Under the pieces are notes generated by a model. The model was not told the origin of the DNA. It worked only from the letters and a program-made list of their open reading frames with translations, and made no database searches. This document shows positions 37,303-49,154 of a DNA stretch of 64,000 bases, piece after piece (within the stretch, counting starts at the first letter, position 1; each line of letters starts with the position of its first letter). The translations under genes and the position numbers were made by a program. Origin of the DNA: Symbiodinium microadriaticum (Eukaryota; Sar; Dinophyceae; Suessiales; Symbiodiniaceae); NCBI GenBank assembly GCA_001939145.1, contig LSRX01001371.1, positions 83,578 to 147,577 of the forward strand. Direction: 5' to 3'.

Positions 37303-37438
37303 GGCCTCAGCTTGTGCGAGACGCCGTGCAGCTACGAGGGCCGCGAGGGCTACTGCACTCAGCTCTCCAGTTCGCATGCCGCAGGCCTCCTCGTCCCAGG
37401 CGATGCCATACCGGGCGCACAGTGTGCGACTTGCGCTC
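37303..37438 (-). CDS. Probable exon with alanine-rich helix
   Basis: After GAGCTCAG|GAGCGC the frame reads SASRTLCARYGIAWDEEACG, then MRTGELSAVALAALVAARRL and AQAEAN. The second half is a strong helix predictor. It is on the same strand as the coil exons and may be part of the stalk gene. Family not recognised. Confidence 0.4.
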
Positions 37439-38154
37439 CTGAGCTCCTTCACGGAGGAAGCGTCAGGCGTCGGGCCGCAGTCCAATACGGGGACGGAAAG
37501 CTTTGGTTTCCCTGCGAGAACTTACAGTAGCATGGAGGCCCAGCGCACAAATCCCAAAACCCGTCTGTAATTCACGTAGGGTCAAACCCCTTTCCCTCAA
37601 GGCTTGGCTCAGCATGGGAAGCAGACAGCAATCAAGCTCCAGGTCTTTATTGCATCCCTTGCAGTTTGGGTAGAGTTAACTCTTGGATGGAAGACCTCGA
37701 ATCCAACTGGACCTGATGGAATGTTGCTGCTCCCTGAATAAAGATCTCGAGATTTCAGACCAGCGCGAGCTGTTTCTTTAAAACCGCCTGCCCGGCCTCC
37801 ACACCCATCTGCAACACCCTACTTGGGCGGGAAACGTCCTAAGCCTGCCCTGCGCAGCCTTTCCAGAAACTTGTGCCGCGTCTCTCCACAGCCCGGCCTG
37901 GTAGGCCCGGGTGGCGTCGGAGTTGGCAGTCCTCTCCTTCTGCCCGAAGGCTTGCAAGGCGGATGTGCTGTTGCTTTTTCTCATTTTCAAAGTGCTCGTG
38001 TTTCTGAGCGTGTGCATCATGGTGTCCACTGACAAATCCGAGGCGTGGGACTGAACTGTCTGGGTTGCTGCAGATCTGCCTCCCTGTTATTTCCACCGTC
38101 AGTTCACATTACTGATTACTGAAACTTCAGTATGACAGATCTTGGCCCTGGCTC

Positions 38155-38199
38155 CTGCTGGCAGATCTCTTCCAGCCGGGAGAGCTCCCCTTGCAGGTC
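38155..38199 (-). CDS. Coiled-coil exon (DLQGELSRLEEICQQ)
   Basis: After CATCTGCAG|GAC it encodes DLQGELSRLEEICQQ with leucines at heptad-like spacing. A GA donor candidate follows (CAGCAG|GAGCCA). The acceptor and length are like those of the kinesin exons. Confidence 0.5.
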
Positions 38200-38336
38200 C
38201 TGCAGATGGAAAGGCAGCCCAAGACAAAGCATGAGAATGAAACCAACAAGCATCCCCGCCGGCAACATTCGATCTACAGCTGGTGGGACGCAGTAGCCGA
38301 ATTTCGGATGGAAACTCTGACTGACGTGGTGTCTGT

Positions 38337-38684
38337 TTACACACTAGCTCCACCGATCATCAGGCTCCTCGACTCGCGCATCGTTGCGCTGGTCCTCGCC
38401 GCAATGCACGCGTAGGAAAATGCGCGCTTGGGTGTTTTCGTGCCTGCAATGGTTTCATAGATGGTTAAGCCCAAACATAGGCCGGGGATGCCTCCGTACC
38501 ACAAGACACGTATATAGGCCAAGTCGAGCCAAGTCGATTCCAGTGTGCTTCCAACTGAAGGTTCGTTCCCAAAGAGTCGTAGCCGGCAACCATAGAAGGC
38601 TGTACTCAGCGAAACTTGTCTCAGACCTTTAAAATAGAGCAGCCAACAGCTTTTTCCTGCCATTGGAAGCGGGAGGAGTCTCAA
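38337..38684 (-). CDS. Open frame with a possible membrane helix, unassigned
   Basis: A 115-codon frame containing WLDLAYIRVLWYGGIPGLCL and GLTIYETIAGTKTPKRAF. The middle is hydrophobic. No start context, splice evidence or family is recognised. Confidence 0.22.
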   Translation of the reverse strand: MRLLPLPMAGKSCWLLYFKGLRQVSLSTAFYGCRLRLFGNEPSVGSTLESTWLDLAYIRVLWYGGIPGLCLGLTIYETIAGTKTPKRAFSYACIAARTSATMRESRSLMIGGASV

Positions 38685-38699
38685 AGCAAGTTGTTCAGA

Positions 38700-40450
38700 G
38701 ACACGGACAGCTGAAACGCCTGCACAATATCCCCTCTCAGGGCTTGCACTGGCTGGCTGAAGGTGGCGGCAATGTGTCCTCCTTCAGGGAGCCCAAACCT
38801 AAGCCATAGAATCAACCGGCCCTCTGCAGACCTCGAAGCGATTCACGATACCTTTTCTAGGCATCCTGAATTCCGACAAGCGTCATCCCTCAAGCTAGAA
38901 TGTTCAAAGACTTTAACCGAAAACACGAAGACTCGAGCTGTAAATTCAAGAAGTACCAACTCCACACCCCAAATCCAGACACTCAAAATCAGCCGACTCA
39001 GCAAACAAACGCACATTCGATGACTTCCATTACAGCTATCCAGGCTTAGTCATCAAGTCCGACAGCTTGCATCGAAGCTTGAAGTCATCCCTGAAACAGA
39101 TTGCTATGCAACCCTGACTTCATCCTCTTTTCCCCCTCTCACCCCTCCGCAACAAAGCACCTCCAGGGAGGGGACAGCCCAGGCCCATTCCCAAAGTTGC
39201 CCGTGTGTTGCGGAGGACATCCGAAGCCGACGAAGTCTGCCTTAGTATCCACAACATCCCATAAACAAAGTCTGAGAACTAACAACGCTACTAAGCATAG
39301 CCATTCAGAAAGGGTTTAGTGTCAACGGCTGTAATTGGGGCTCAGAGGTTAGAGGATTCACTAACTTTGGAGGGTTTAGGATAGGAGATTATACAGGTTC
39401 AGGATGTGTTCAAGGATTCGAGGTTTACAGGCGCCGGAGAGAGGAGTGCCGGAAGGAAAAGGCCAGAAGCGGCAGACTACTAGGAGGAGACAGATGGAAA
39501 GCAGCTGATGCTCAACTTGACGAGTTTGTTTGAGCTAATCCTCGCGTCCACTGCGAACTTTCACACCGCTTGTACGATGGATTTGTGCTCGAAATGGCCG
39601 GAAGCGGCGACCAAAAGCGAGCGGCATCCGCTCCAGCAGAATGCCGGCCGACCCGAAGACAAAGACATGGAGCCTTGAGCGCGGCAGAGCTTTGAACAGC
39701 AGCTGTGGCAACGAACAAAAACAGTTTCATGAACCAACCTCGATGATAGCACCTCCATTAATTAATCAGTTGCTTGCCCAAGGCTGTCTTTAGGTTCCTT
39801 GAGCATGCCTTCAAGCTGTCATGCGGCGGAAAAAAGTCATTGGTTTATCAGAGCGCACAGACACCCATGACTTTGGACGGAGCTCGAACATGTGAGCAAC
39901 GACGAGCGGAGCAAAGCAAGATGGCCTCCAACTGCAAACCCACCGTGTAGCCAATCTAGGTCCGCCAAGGTCCCCCCCGTCCTGAGGCTTGGACCCGAAA
40001 CCCACTGGCACCGGCCACCGCATGGAACCTTCCCACGGGGAAACAACTGAACCATGGGAGCTTAAGCATCGATGAAATTCGATGGCTCCGAAGATGAGCC
40101 TTTCTACAACTTATCCGCAGATCCGAAGCCCAAGGCCCTCCGGACCCTCGACGCTGGCACGCGTGTCCCCGCCAAGGAATGTGGTCTGACCGGTCTCGAT
40201 TCGGGTGGGCTCCGAAGTAGTATAGGTCCTGCTGCCGCAGAGACTCAAAGATCATGCAACCTCAGCACTGTGCTTAAGAAACTTATCCAAATCATCCTCT
40301 GCATCATCGCTATCATCACGAAGTGTTGATGAGATGGTGATGACGACAAGGATCATCGCGATGCTCTCTGAATCATCGTCATCATGATCAGCAGCAGCAC
40401 CCTGTTGTGGAATCTGGATGGTCTTTGGCTGCTTATGAAAATTAGCCTGC
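38700..40450. other. No recognisable gene
   Basis: Unique sequence with short overlapping frames on both strands. 39340-39450 is rich in GAGGTTTA / AGGATT phrases. Nothing could be assigned. Confidence 0.5.
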
Positions 40451-40644
40451 ACCCAGCTGTTGTGCATAGTAGAAGCCGCCATGGACGTCGTGGGATATAA
40501 TCTGGTACATGGCACGCAATTCAAGCCTTACACTGGGAATGTCAAAGACTTCTCAACGACGATGGTTTGGAGCAAATTCTCACTCATTGGAACCTTCCGG
40601 AGGACCTACGTTCCTTCTTATGTGAATGTGCAAACTGATTTTGG

Positions 40645-40706
40645 TAATGATGGTGATGATGATGATGATGATGATGATGACGATGATGATGATGATGATG
40701 ATGATG
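40645..40706. repeat. (GAT)n triplet microsatellite
   Basis: About 20 GAT triplets with one GAC. It lies inside a 225-codon plus-strand frame (40460-41137), where it reads as polyaspartate. I see no independent support for that frame being a gene. Confidence 0.95.
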
Positions 40707-42984
40707 CGTTCCACTGTTCACTATTCAATTCTGTCTCCTACAACGGACTGCAATCCTTCTTCTGTTTGTATAATGCTGTACTATCCGCAGTCTTGGTGTT
40801 GTCCCTTCTGCTGCCACCCAGTCACTCCGGAGCCCTTGTGGCCCTAGTGCACAACTTTCGGCATAAGCCCCAATCCCAAATACTCGGGTACTGGTTCTAC
40901 AAGCCTAAACCGCAACACCCATCGCTCCTGAGCCCTCCCAAGCCGTTCACCAGGCCAAATCGCGGGGCCTGGATCAGTGTGGGGCAGGTCAGGGATTGGG
41001 GGAGGTGTCGGTTGCCAGGGTTGAAGATGAAGGGAAGTGAAGGGCACACCAGAGCCTTGCTTCAACACTCTCAAACCCGGCGTGCGGGGGAGGCGGCCCA
41101 CGAAAGGAACACAACAAGTTCGCGCAAACTTGCTTGACCCGAGGCCGTAAACATCCAAGACCGACAAGCCCAGACCTCAGATCCTTGAACCTCCGAAACA
41201 TGGCGCCTCTGTTTCCCGCTCCTTGCGCTTGGCCGGGCCCAATCCGTGAGGTCCGAAGCCAAGGAGTCTTTCCTCAGCACGTATATAGGGGCCTGCTGGG
41301 CTCTTGCGGATCGGTTTGCGATCCCCGGCCTTTTCGCAGCGCAAGACTGGGCTTGCGGATAGCTCGGGGAGTTGAGATTACAGATCTGGGAAAGAAGACT
41401 GGTAGATATCGTAGATACCCAAACAAGGCCCCCATAAACTCGTAGAGTCCTCCAGCCCTCAGCCAGTATCGGCGAAGTCTCCCCAGGACCCTGGCCTGTC
41501 ACGCCTCCCAGGAAGAGCCGCTCCTTTTCGGGAGTGCATTTCACACTTTTGGCTGTGGAGCTTCAGGGTTTCGGGTGGGATGAGGACTGCATGTCTTGTG
41601 AGAAAATCTGCTGCTGCTGCATGCTGCTGCTCCATTCCCTCCTCCTCGACAGAACTAGAAATGTAACTAGAACGAATGAGCTGTAGCTCCTCCCAAGGAA
41701 TGGTGGCTGCGTTGAGTGGTGAGGCCAGGGCTGCACTTGCAGAGACCTGCATGGATCGTTGAAGTCTTTGGGACCGGGAACAAGGGAAGTTGAAACGCCA
41801 AAGGCACTGAACCCTGAAGTCCGGGTCGTGTTGACTCGGTCTGGTCTGAGCTAAGGGCTTGGGGGCGGAAGGGTCGGGTCCGAGAGTTGGGGACGTTCGG
41901 ACAAGTCAGTGTAAAGCGCCGCTGTCGCACCTGCCAGGCGGCGCCCAGGCCGCTGCCCCAGCGAGCCCAAGCCGCTTCGGCTCGCGCGACCTGTGCCACG
42001 TCTGATGTACGGAGCGTCGTCATCAGAGCTCTGCAGCTCCAAGAAAGCTTCAAATGATGAAAGACTGCTTGATTAAGTCGTGGCCAGCAATCAGCTCGCA
42101 GCGGGTGTGAGAGGAAAAAACGCATGTTTGTAACCACCAATATGCCATATATGTTGAATGATGGCAGTTGCGTAGCGAAGCAGAAGCGGCAGAAAAACTA
42201 GGGTTTCGGTCAGTTCAGCAGCCTGACGTAAGCCTATGCCCGGCATCCTCCCACAGAAAGGAGAGCATCCTTGGCTTGACCGTTAGTCTGGCTGACGTAA
42301 GAGCTCACAAAGACAATCGGAGACAATGGAACCGTAGGTTCCCATCTCCGTCGTTGGGACCCAAGGTTGGGCAGCCGCCCAAGCACCTACGACCCGCAAC
42401 ATCCTTCGGTGCACCTGGACGTCGCCAAGGAGACCGGCAACTTCACAGGATGCTCCCAGCTGACCACCATCATCTTCCTGTCCGTAGCTGTTCCTGGGCT
42501 CTTCACATCGGTGAACTTGATGATTCTGCCTATAAGTACGATTGTCGCTTACTCTCCCAGCAGAAGAGAAACCACTTTGCCGGGCAATGATTGGCTCGAG
42601 TCCTGATTCACTGTTTCCCGTCGAGCAACGGCAGTTTCGACAGTTTCACACGGCGATGCCTTGAAGTCGGTCGGACTATCTGCACCCGTTCAAGCGGTTT
42701 TGTCTCCGCCCCTGGTGCTGCTGCTGATACAACAACGACTACTGCTACTGTTACTACCACAAAACTTCATTGTCATACGACCAACCAGGCAAAGACAAAC
42801 AAGAACAAATGGAACGTCCGCTAGTTTCTCACTGAATCGTCGTGCACTGCAAGGCAAGAGTAAGGGCACCTTGGGCTCAACCCTTTGGGTTGGGGTCGTG
42901 GTCAAGGGTTTCGCGCAACGCTTCCAAAAGGCGGAGGCTCAAAAACTGATGGGACACCGATGCCTTCGAAGACTGCAGTGGCAC

Positions 42985-43045
42985 GTCCAGGAGCGAAGCA
43001 TCTTGCCGCAGGTCCCGAGAGGAAGCACGCAACCGAGTCTTGTGC
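42985..43045 (-). CDS. Possible coil-like exon (HKTRLRASSRDLRQDASLLD)
   Basis: After TTGGGAG|GCACAAG the frame reads HKTRLRASSRDLRQDASLLD and meets a GT donor candidate (CTGGAC|GTGCCA). It is a charged helix with leucines at coil-like spacing. The support is splice context plus composition only. Confidence 0.35.
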
Positions 43046-43317
43046 CTCCCAAGTGGATCTGTCAAGCAGACCTGGGGCTCACTCACTTTAGACTCTACGA
43101 TAACTCATGTACGATGTGCTTCTGTTGTAGGGATGATTAGACGATGCCAGGTTCCACCATGTATGACATGCTTGACAAACAGATATGATAGAATACACAC
43201 CAATTGAGCAGCTGCTGTACTGAAGTATATTAAGCATTGTGGCCGAAAAGCGACAACTGCATATTTGCATGTACAAACACATCTACAAACACACCACAGC
43301 AATGGCAGACGCATCTA

Positions 43318-43355
43318 CGTACGTACGTGTGCATGCACACACACATGCGCAGATG

Positions 43356-43399
<44 letters not shown>

Positions 43400-43428
43400 A
43401 ACGTATGCATGTATGCATGTATGCATGT

Positions 43429-43493
<65 letters not shown>

Positions 43494-43665
43494 TATATAT
43501 ATGTTTGTATATGTAGATGTGTGTGTGTGTGTGTGTCTGTGTATGAGTGCACGTATGTGTATGTGTGTGTGTGTACGTATGCTTGAAACATACATACATA
43601 CATACATACATACATACATACATACATACATACGTACATACAAANGTGTGTGTGTGTGTGTGTTC
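43318..43665. repeat. Compound microsatellite with an N
   Basis: TACG, GTGC (43365-43398), TACATA hexamer (43425-43500), GT (43518-43575) and ACAT (43588-43642) arrays, then a single N at 43645, then GT. The N marks an unresolved join in the assembly. Confidence 0.96.
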
Positions 43666-44002
43666 GAAGGATCGATTCATGCCGCACTCCGTGGCATCAT
43701 TTTTCTTGTGCTTGCTTGATATCCCCATGCCTATTCATGCATGTGTATTAAAAGACCTGCAGCATAAACAAGCGCTGATGTAGTCTGCGTGAAAACCTCT
43801 AGCAATAATCAACACGTGCACAGAAATATCTAAGTCAAGCATTTTCGCCATCAAACCACACACCAGGAAACAGAAGTCGACTAAGCGTCGTTACGTAAGT
43901 ACATTGACATGTGTGCACGCATGGATTGATGGATGGACGGACGGATGTGTATGCATACATGCATACAAACAACCGAGTCGGTATGCTAATTCAATATACA
44001 TT

Positions 44003-44713
44003 TCAATCGGGTTCAGATAGCTTCCGATTTAGATTTGCTTGCGTTGCTTGCGTTCCTGGGTTCGGGGATGCGAACAGTCTTATTTTTCTAGCTTTCGATA
44101 TTACAATCAACCACAGAGGCAACGACAGACAATACAAAAGCGCTTCCAAAGCTATTCGGAATCTGGGCACCTGGAGGTAGCTGTGCTGAGACTTCGGGCA
44201 TATGAGGCCGAAGAGCCCGCCAAGACCAGCACCCATTTCTACGCTGGGGAGGAGGCGCCATGCTCCAGTCCCGAACAGGGGGGCAACCGTAAGGCAGCAG
44301 CCCAATCCATCTTGCCCCAGATTCCACTCGCCTTGGGCAGAAACCCGAAGGGGAGGTGGGCCTCTTGCAGCAGCCGGTGTGCCGTCGAGCTTGAAGGACA
44401 AAGCGGATCCGGGCAACATCACGTCCCGGCCACCCCGTCCAGCCCCTGCAGTGAGGTGGCCGCCATGCTCTGGGCGGAGGGTGACGCATATTATGCCTTT
44501 CCGCGGCCCCGCCGTCACCTCAACGATCGCTTCATCCCCGAGTTCATCGGCCACTGCATTGAGATCTGCATCCAACTTGCCCAGTGTCGGAGGTCGCTTA
44601 TTTATCCTTTCAGCTGCGCGCAGGGCCCGGGAACGCAATTGGCCCTGCAGGCCATCGACGTAGACCCGGACGTGCTCCACCGGTGTGTCGGCCGAGACAT
44701 AGCGGGGCGCCAT
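44003..44713 (-). CDS. GC-rich 236-aa open frame, unassigned
   Basis: An ATG-started frame free of simple repeats, among the longest of that kind outside the nested locus. It begins MAPRYVSADTPVEHVRVYVD and continues with LGDEAIVEVTAGPRKGIICV, a glycine-rich middle, and a hydrophobic segment (LLYCLSLPLWLIVI) near residue 200. The opening half looks protein-like. The tail may run past an intron boundary. Other frames are also open here because of GC content. No family recognised. Confidence 0.35.
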   Translation of the reverse strand: MAPRYVSADTPVEHVRVYVDGLQGQLRSRALRAAERINKRPPTLGKLDADLNAVADELGDEAIVEVTAGPRKGIICVTLRPEHGGHLTAGAGRGGRDVMLPGSALSFKLDGTPAAARGPPPLRVSAQGEWNLGQDGLGCCLTVAPLFGTGAWRLLPSVEMGAGLGGLFGLICPKSQHSYLQVPRFRIALEALLYCLSLPLWLIVISKARKIRLFASPNPGTQATQANLNRKLSEPD

Positions 44714-45355
44714 CTCGCCGGGGATGCTCGGCTGATTTATTGAACCGCATCTGCAAGCATGTCAAGAAAATTGCCTATTTCGTGGGAAAGCACGGACTGA
44801 CATGTTGTACCCAACCGTGTCAATAACGACCTTGCAAGCATATACTGTAGTCTGAACCACCCCGCTCAGTGTCCTCGGCCTGATCCAGAGAAGTTGTCAA
44901 ACTCTTCCTGAGTCGCAGGCAATCCCGAAACGAAGGATTGTTCCTCCATGTCGTCAGTCTCTGTATTTTTCTCATCGTTTTAAGCTCTCTGCTGCGGCGT
45001 CAGGCTTGCCTTGAGAAACTAGATGAAGTTCGAACGCCCATGCTTGGCGAAATTATCTAGGCAGGTCCCAACCCATTATTCCAAAACCAGCAATGGTGCA
45101 CCAGTCCGGATCAACCCAGAACCACAGTGCACACCATGCACGAAAAATTTAGACCTAAGGCCAACAACAGCAGGTTCACCATCATCAGCACCACCCACAA
45201 TCCCGCAGAAGTTACAAAGTGTAGTTTTTTCATCCAGAGCAGCCTGCAGTCTCTGAATCCCAAATCACCCCCGCAGGGACCCACACGGCGACATTGCCAC
45301 CTGAGAGCTATATCGGGAACAATCAGAGGATGGACCAGCAACATCCGGATTCTTC

Positions 45356-45428
45356 CAAGCATCGCCAGATGCCGCTGCGCCTCAGTCGCGGCTTGCTGGG
45401 CCTCCTGGCTCGCCTGCTGTAGCTGGGC
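45356..45428 (-). CDS. Coiled-coil exon (AQLQQASQEAQQAATEAQRH)
   Basis: After GATCAG|GCCCAG the frame reads AQLQQASQEAQQAATEAQRH then LAML, an alanine/glutamine coil with an a/d pattern. A GA donor candidate follows (ATGCTTG|GAAGAA). Same strand and same exon style as the kinesin. Confidence 0.6.
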
Positions 45429-45519
45429 CTGATCGGAAGCAAATCTGGTACCACAATCAATTGCTGGCAGTGTGACAGCTGGTGTCGTCGTTGTCGCCTC
45501 AGGCGCCGTCGTCGTCATA

Positions 45520-45525
45520 GTCGTG

Positions 45526-45565
<40 letters not shown>

Positions 45566-45569
45566 CAGC

Positions 45570-45601
<32 letters not shown>

Positions 45602-45652
45602 CGGTGGTTGTTGTAGTTGCAATTGCAATTGGATGCAATTGTAACTGTAATG

Positions 45653-45724
<72 letters not shown>

Positions 45725-45735
45725 ACTGTTGCTGT
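45520..45735. repeat. (AGT)n and (TTGCTG)n microsatellites
   Basis: AGT triplets at 45525-45602, then about twelve copies of the hexamer TTGCTG at 45654-45725, followed by degenerate TTG/CTG triplets to about 45830. Confidence 0.96.
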
Positions 45736-46052
45736 TGTTGCTGTTGTCGCTGTGGCCGTTGCCGTCGCTGCCGCAGTTGTTGTTGCTGCTGTGCTTACTG
45801 TTCTTGCCGTTGTTGTCGTTGGCTCAATCACCGTGTAAATGCGCAAAACCGACATGCCGATCCCATCGGTATTTGCGGTGTTTGCCTTACTTCATGTGCC
45901 GAATATATCGGTGGCGTCGCCATTCCCGGCACCTGCGAAAACACGAGTTCTGCAAGTGCCTAAACCCTCGGTATTTACGGCATTACCTTTGTTTGCAATA
46001 CCGAAACCATCGGTTTCTGCGGTGTTTCCTCTACATCCAACGCACAAAACCT

Positions 46053-46450
46053 AATGACGTGAAAGGTCTGATCCGTTCTGACAACAGAGCATCCATGCCC
46101 AAAACCTAATGACGTCCATGGTCTAATCCGTTCTTGCAACAGAACATCCATGCCCAAAACCTAATCACGTCCATGGCTTGATCCGGTTTGACAACAGAGC
46201 ATCCATGCCCAACACCCAATGACCTAATGACGTCCATGGTCTTATCCGTTCTGAGAACTCAGCATCAATGCCCAAAGCCGAATGACGTCCATGGTCTCAT
46301 CCGTTCTGAGCTCATCCGTTCTAAGAACAGAGCATCCATGCCCAAAACCCAACGACGTCCATGGTCTACTCCATTCTGAGAACAGAGCATCCATGCCCAA
46401 AACCTAATGACGTCCATGCTCTCATCCGTTCTGAGAGCAGAGCATCCATT
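46053..46450. repeat. 55-bp tandem repeat, seven copies
   Basis: AATGACGTCCATGG...CAGAGCATCCATGCCCAAAACCT starts at 46053, 46108, 46163, 46226, 46281, 46351 and 46406. The base period is 55 bp. Copy 3 is 63 bp, with an 8-bp extra GACCTAAT-type piece, and copy 5 is 70 bp, with a duplicated CTCATCCGTTCT piece. The preceding 45850-46040 holds three looser copies of a CCATCGGTATTTGCGGTGTT phrase. Confidence 0.95.
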
Positions 46451-46499
46451 TGTCTACGCCGCCCATGAACGTCTTCTCCTTTTCACGTTTGTGTTGCAG

Positions 46500-46845
46500 G
46501 AAGTGCAGTTATTTGTCCCATGCAGGCCACACGAAACAACACCACACTAAGCAAAAACGCACGTTTGCAAAACTTGCATCCAGCGTTTTCCCACACAAAT
46601 GTCTTGCAGCAAGGGTTCCAGCGAAAAACCGAAGCAAAGGCTGAGTAAAGCAAATTCGCCAACTCTGCGTACACAAAGTGGGTTTTGTCTCACGCAGGTC
46701 ACGTAAAACGCAACAGGGAATTTCCCTCGTCTCCACGAAAATCAACATGCCTAAAGCCTTGGTAAAAGCGAGTCAAAACGCATGTTGCCGGAACCTGACA
46801 TGTCGTTCGTCCCACGCAGGCCACGTACAACGTACGTTGCCGTCA
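46500..46845. repeat. Three diverged copies of a GTCCCACGCAGGCCACGTA-type unit
   Basis: TTTGTCCCATGCAGGCCACA (46512), TTTGTCTCACGCAGGTCACG (46683) and TTCGTCCCACGCAGGCCACG (46806), each followed by an AAACGCA-like stretch. Spacing is irregular (about 170 and 125 bp). Confidence 0.6.
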
Positions 46846-47000
46846 CTCCTCCCTGCGCCGTCTACACAGGGATGGAGCGTTGCTGTTGTTGTTGCTGCTG
46901 TCGCTTGGACGGAGTCCACATTTGAGTTTCTGAGACCTCCCCCAGTTGAGGCATGGAGGCTCCATGTTCGGCTCTACGACGAGTGTATGCGAATCTCCAC

Positions 47001-47048
47001 CTGCAACTCGGCCAAGCGTAGCTCTGCGTCGCGCTGCTTCAGAGAGGC
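47001..47048 (-). CDS. Coiled-coil exon (ASLKQRDAELRLAELQ)
   Basis: A 48-nt exon after ATGCCAG|GCC encodes ASLKQRDAELRLAELQ. A GT donor follows (TTGCAG|GTGGAG). Leucines and charges follow heptad spacing. Confidence 0.65.
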
Positions 47049-47259
47049 CTGGCATCCAGCGACCGGGCGGGCTTAACATCTTGGACACTTGGGTGGAGTC
47101 TCGGAGACAAAACGACTTCCAGAAGGCTATGCTCAGAAATCAACAAGCCAGCTCAGCTACCTCCTATTCGGACACCGTGCGTGCCTCATGCTGCACCTCT
47201 CTGATCCTCACCTGGGCGCTGGAACCGGGCCCGGCTGGGCTTATGGCAAAGTTACGGAC

Positions 47260-47352
47260 CGATTCTTTTTGTCGCAGCCCAGCGGCCTCGGCCTCAGCTT
47301 TTGCCCTCTCCGCCAGGAGCTGGCGCTCCGCCTCACTCCGCTCTCGGATCTC
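47260..47352 (-). CDS. Coiled-coil exon (EIRERSEAERQLLAERAKAE)
   Basis: After TTCGCCAG|GAG it encodes EIRERSEAERQLLAERAKAE then AEAAGLRQKES. This is the most convincing coil in the window. A GT donor candidate follows (GAATCG|GTCCGT). Confidence 0.7.
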
Positions 47353-47939
47353 CTGGCGAAAGTCGGGAAAAGCGAAGCTTCAAAACATCAATTGTCATGG
47401 ACACTACAACCACTACAGTGAATGCATCATATATAATGCTTCGTCTACTGACTGTTCCCCTCGCACTAGGGTCTTTGAGGTAGTTGTTGGGTTTGCAGGT
47501 TCAAGAATTGCGCAAGCAATTGCCACCATTAGCACCAGGAACCTTGAGGGCATGTCCCAAAATATCTATGGACCAATTTCCGATCTTCGACCTCGCAGCA
47601 CCTGATAGGCCAACTAGGATATCAGCAAGACCGCCTTTGGGAGACAGTGCTCGGGCTTTGCAAAGAGCACACCCGGCGGCAGGTTCATACACAGTTGGTG
47701 ATGAGGACGTGCTGATGGAACTCAGTGATGTTGACATCTTCCCACGTCTGCGAGGTTAGCATGGACCCGGTTAACCGCCAACTACTTAAAATCTGACCGG
47801 AACACGAGCTGGGTGTGAAGGACTTGCAGGGCCCATGTGTGAATGCGTGCTCGTCTCTGCACAACTTTTTGCAAGAGTAGACTCTAAATAGACAGGACTC
47901 GAGTCGAGTCTGGACAGAACTAACTAATTTTATTCGGTA

Positions 47940-48320
47940 GCTAGATCGATGGATAGATAGATAGATCGATGGATGGATGGATAGATGGAAAGATAGACAG
48001 GTACATAAATAGATAGATGGTTTGATTGATTGCTTGATAGATTGATAATTAACAGATAGAAGATGGATATGCAGCTAAGTTATACACAGACACAAACAAA
48101 CACACACACACACACATATCTGCAGACAGGAGAGACACACACACACACACGCGGGTGTGTGTGTGTGTGCTTTTGTGTGTGCTTTGTGTGTGCGCATGCA
48201 AAAAACGATGCACATATATATATATATGTATATATATGTATATATGTATATATGTATATATATATATATAGATATATATATATATATATATATTTGTATA
48301 CATACATACACATATGATAT
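47940..48320. repeat. Compound GATA / CA / GT / AT microsatellite
   Basis: GATG and GATA tetramers (47945-48060), CA (48095-48115, 48136-48152), GT (48155-48170), and AT-rich TATATG repeats (48213-48300). Confidence 0.95.
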
Positions 48321-48623
48321 GTATGTGTAGATCCACGTACCTACCTGCCTAGCCTAGCTGCCTGGCGGCCTATCCAGGTACCTACCTACGAATTTATAGA
48401 AGCGAGCTCACCCATGTGTACACAATGCAACTGTCTGTCACCTAACTTGCCATGTTTGTGGTCAGGAGTAGCTCCTTCTCCCAATTACGGCGGTAGTAAT
48501 TGGTGGTAGGTAGTTGTATACTCGAACTCGGCGAACGATGGAACTGGCAGCTGCTCTCACTCCCTCGACTTCTCGGTGCAATTCCCAAGCGATCGACTTG
48601 CAACTGTTGTTGCCGGCAGGCTC

Positions 48624-48653
48624 CTGGAGCTGCGCCTGCAGGCGGAGTTGCCG
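48624..48653 (-). CDS. Short coil exon (RQLRLQAQLQ)
   Basis: A 30-nt frame between CCCAACAG| and |GAGCCTGC encodes RQLRLQAQLQ. The composition fits the surrounding coil exons. Very short, so the call rests on context. Confidence 0.4.
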
Positions 48654-49060
48654 CTGTTGGGTGTGGCAGCGTCCGATTCAAATTTTTCATCTAGAGCTCG
48701 GGGACTGAGCAGTTCAAGCGTTGCTCCCAGTTTCGGATGCTCCTGAGTCTGAACAAAAGCAAGGACCAAGTGCAGCGAACAACAAGGCAGACAGAGCTTG
48801 GAGCTCCCGAACCGCCAATTTGGACAGAAGCCAAGGAATCCCAAAGCTCTAAAACCTCTAAAGCAGGAAACCTTGGCCGGATGTAGAACTTTGCGAAGAC
48901 GAGACTCAAGAAGACAGGTCGGATTGCACCGATTAGGCTTCCCATTAATTAATGCGAGCTACCGGCACCACAAGCAGACTCAAAGGCTTCGGAACCACGA
49001 AGCTCAACTTGAAGCTTCGGCTTGGGGAGGCTACAGTTGGAAAAATGTTTGAGGCTTTGC

Positions 49061-49154
49061 CTGGTGCTGGCTCCGCACGTTGTCCATGAGCTCCATCTGC
49101 GCCTGGAAGACCTGCTGCTGGTTCCTGGCAGCTTCTTCAAGCCCCCGCGCAATC
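49061..49154 (-). CDS. Coiled-coil exon (IARGLEEAARNQQQVFQAQM)
   Basis: After GTTTCAAG|G it encodes IARGLEEAARNQQQVFQAQM and ELMDNVRSQHQ, ending at a GC donor (CACCAG|GCAAAG). A long amphipathic helix with regular hydrophobic spacing. Both ends match the splice style of the kinesin exons. Confidence 0.65.

Noticed and set aside
40460-41137. 225-codon plus-strand frame with polyaspartate
   Set aside because: The GAT microsatellite supplies the acidic run. Flanks match no family, and overlapping minus frames are equally open.
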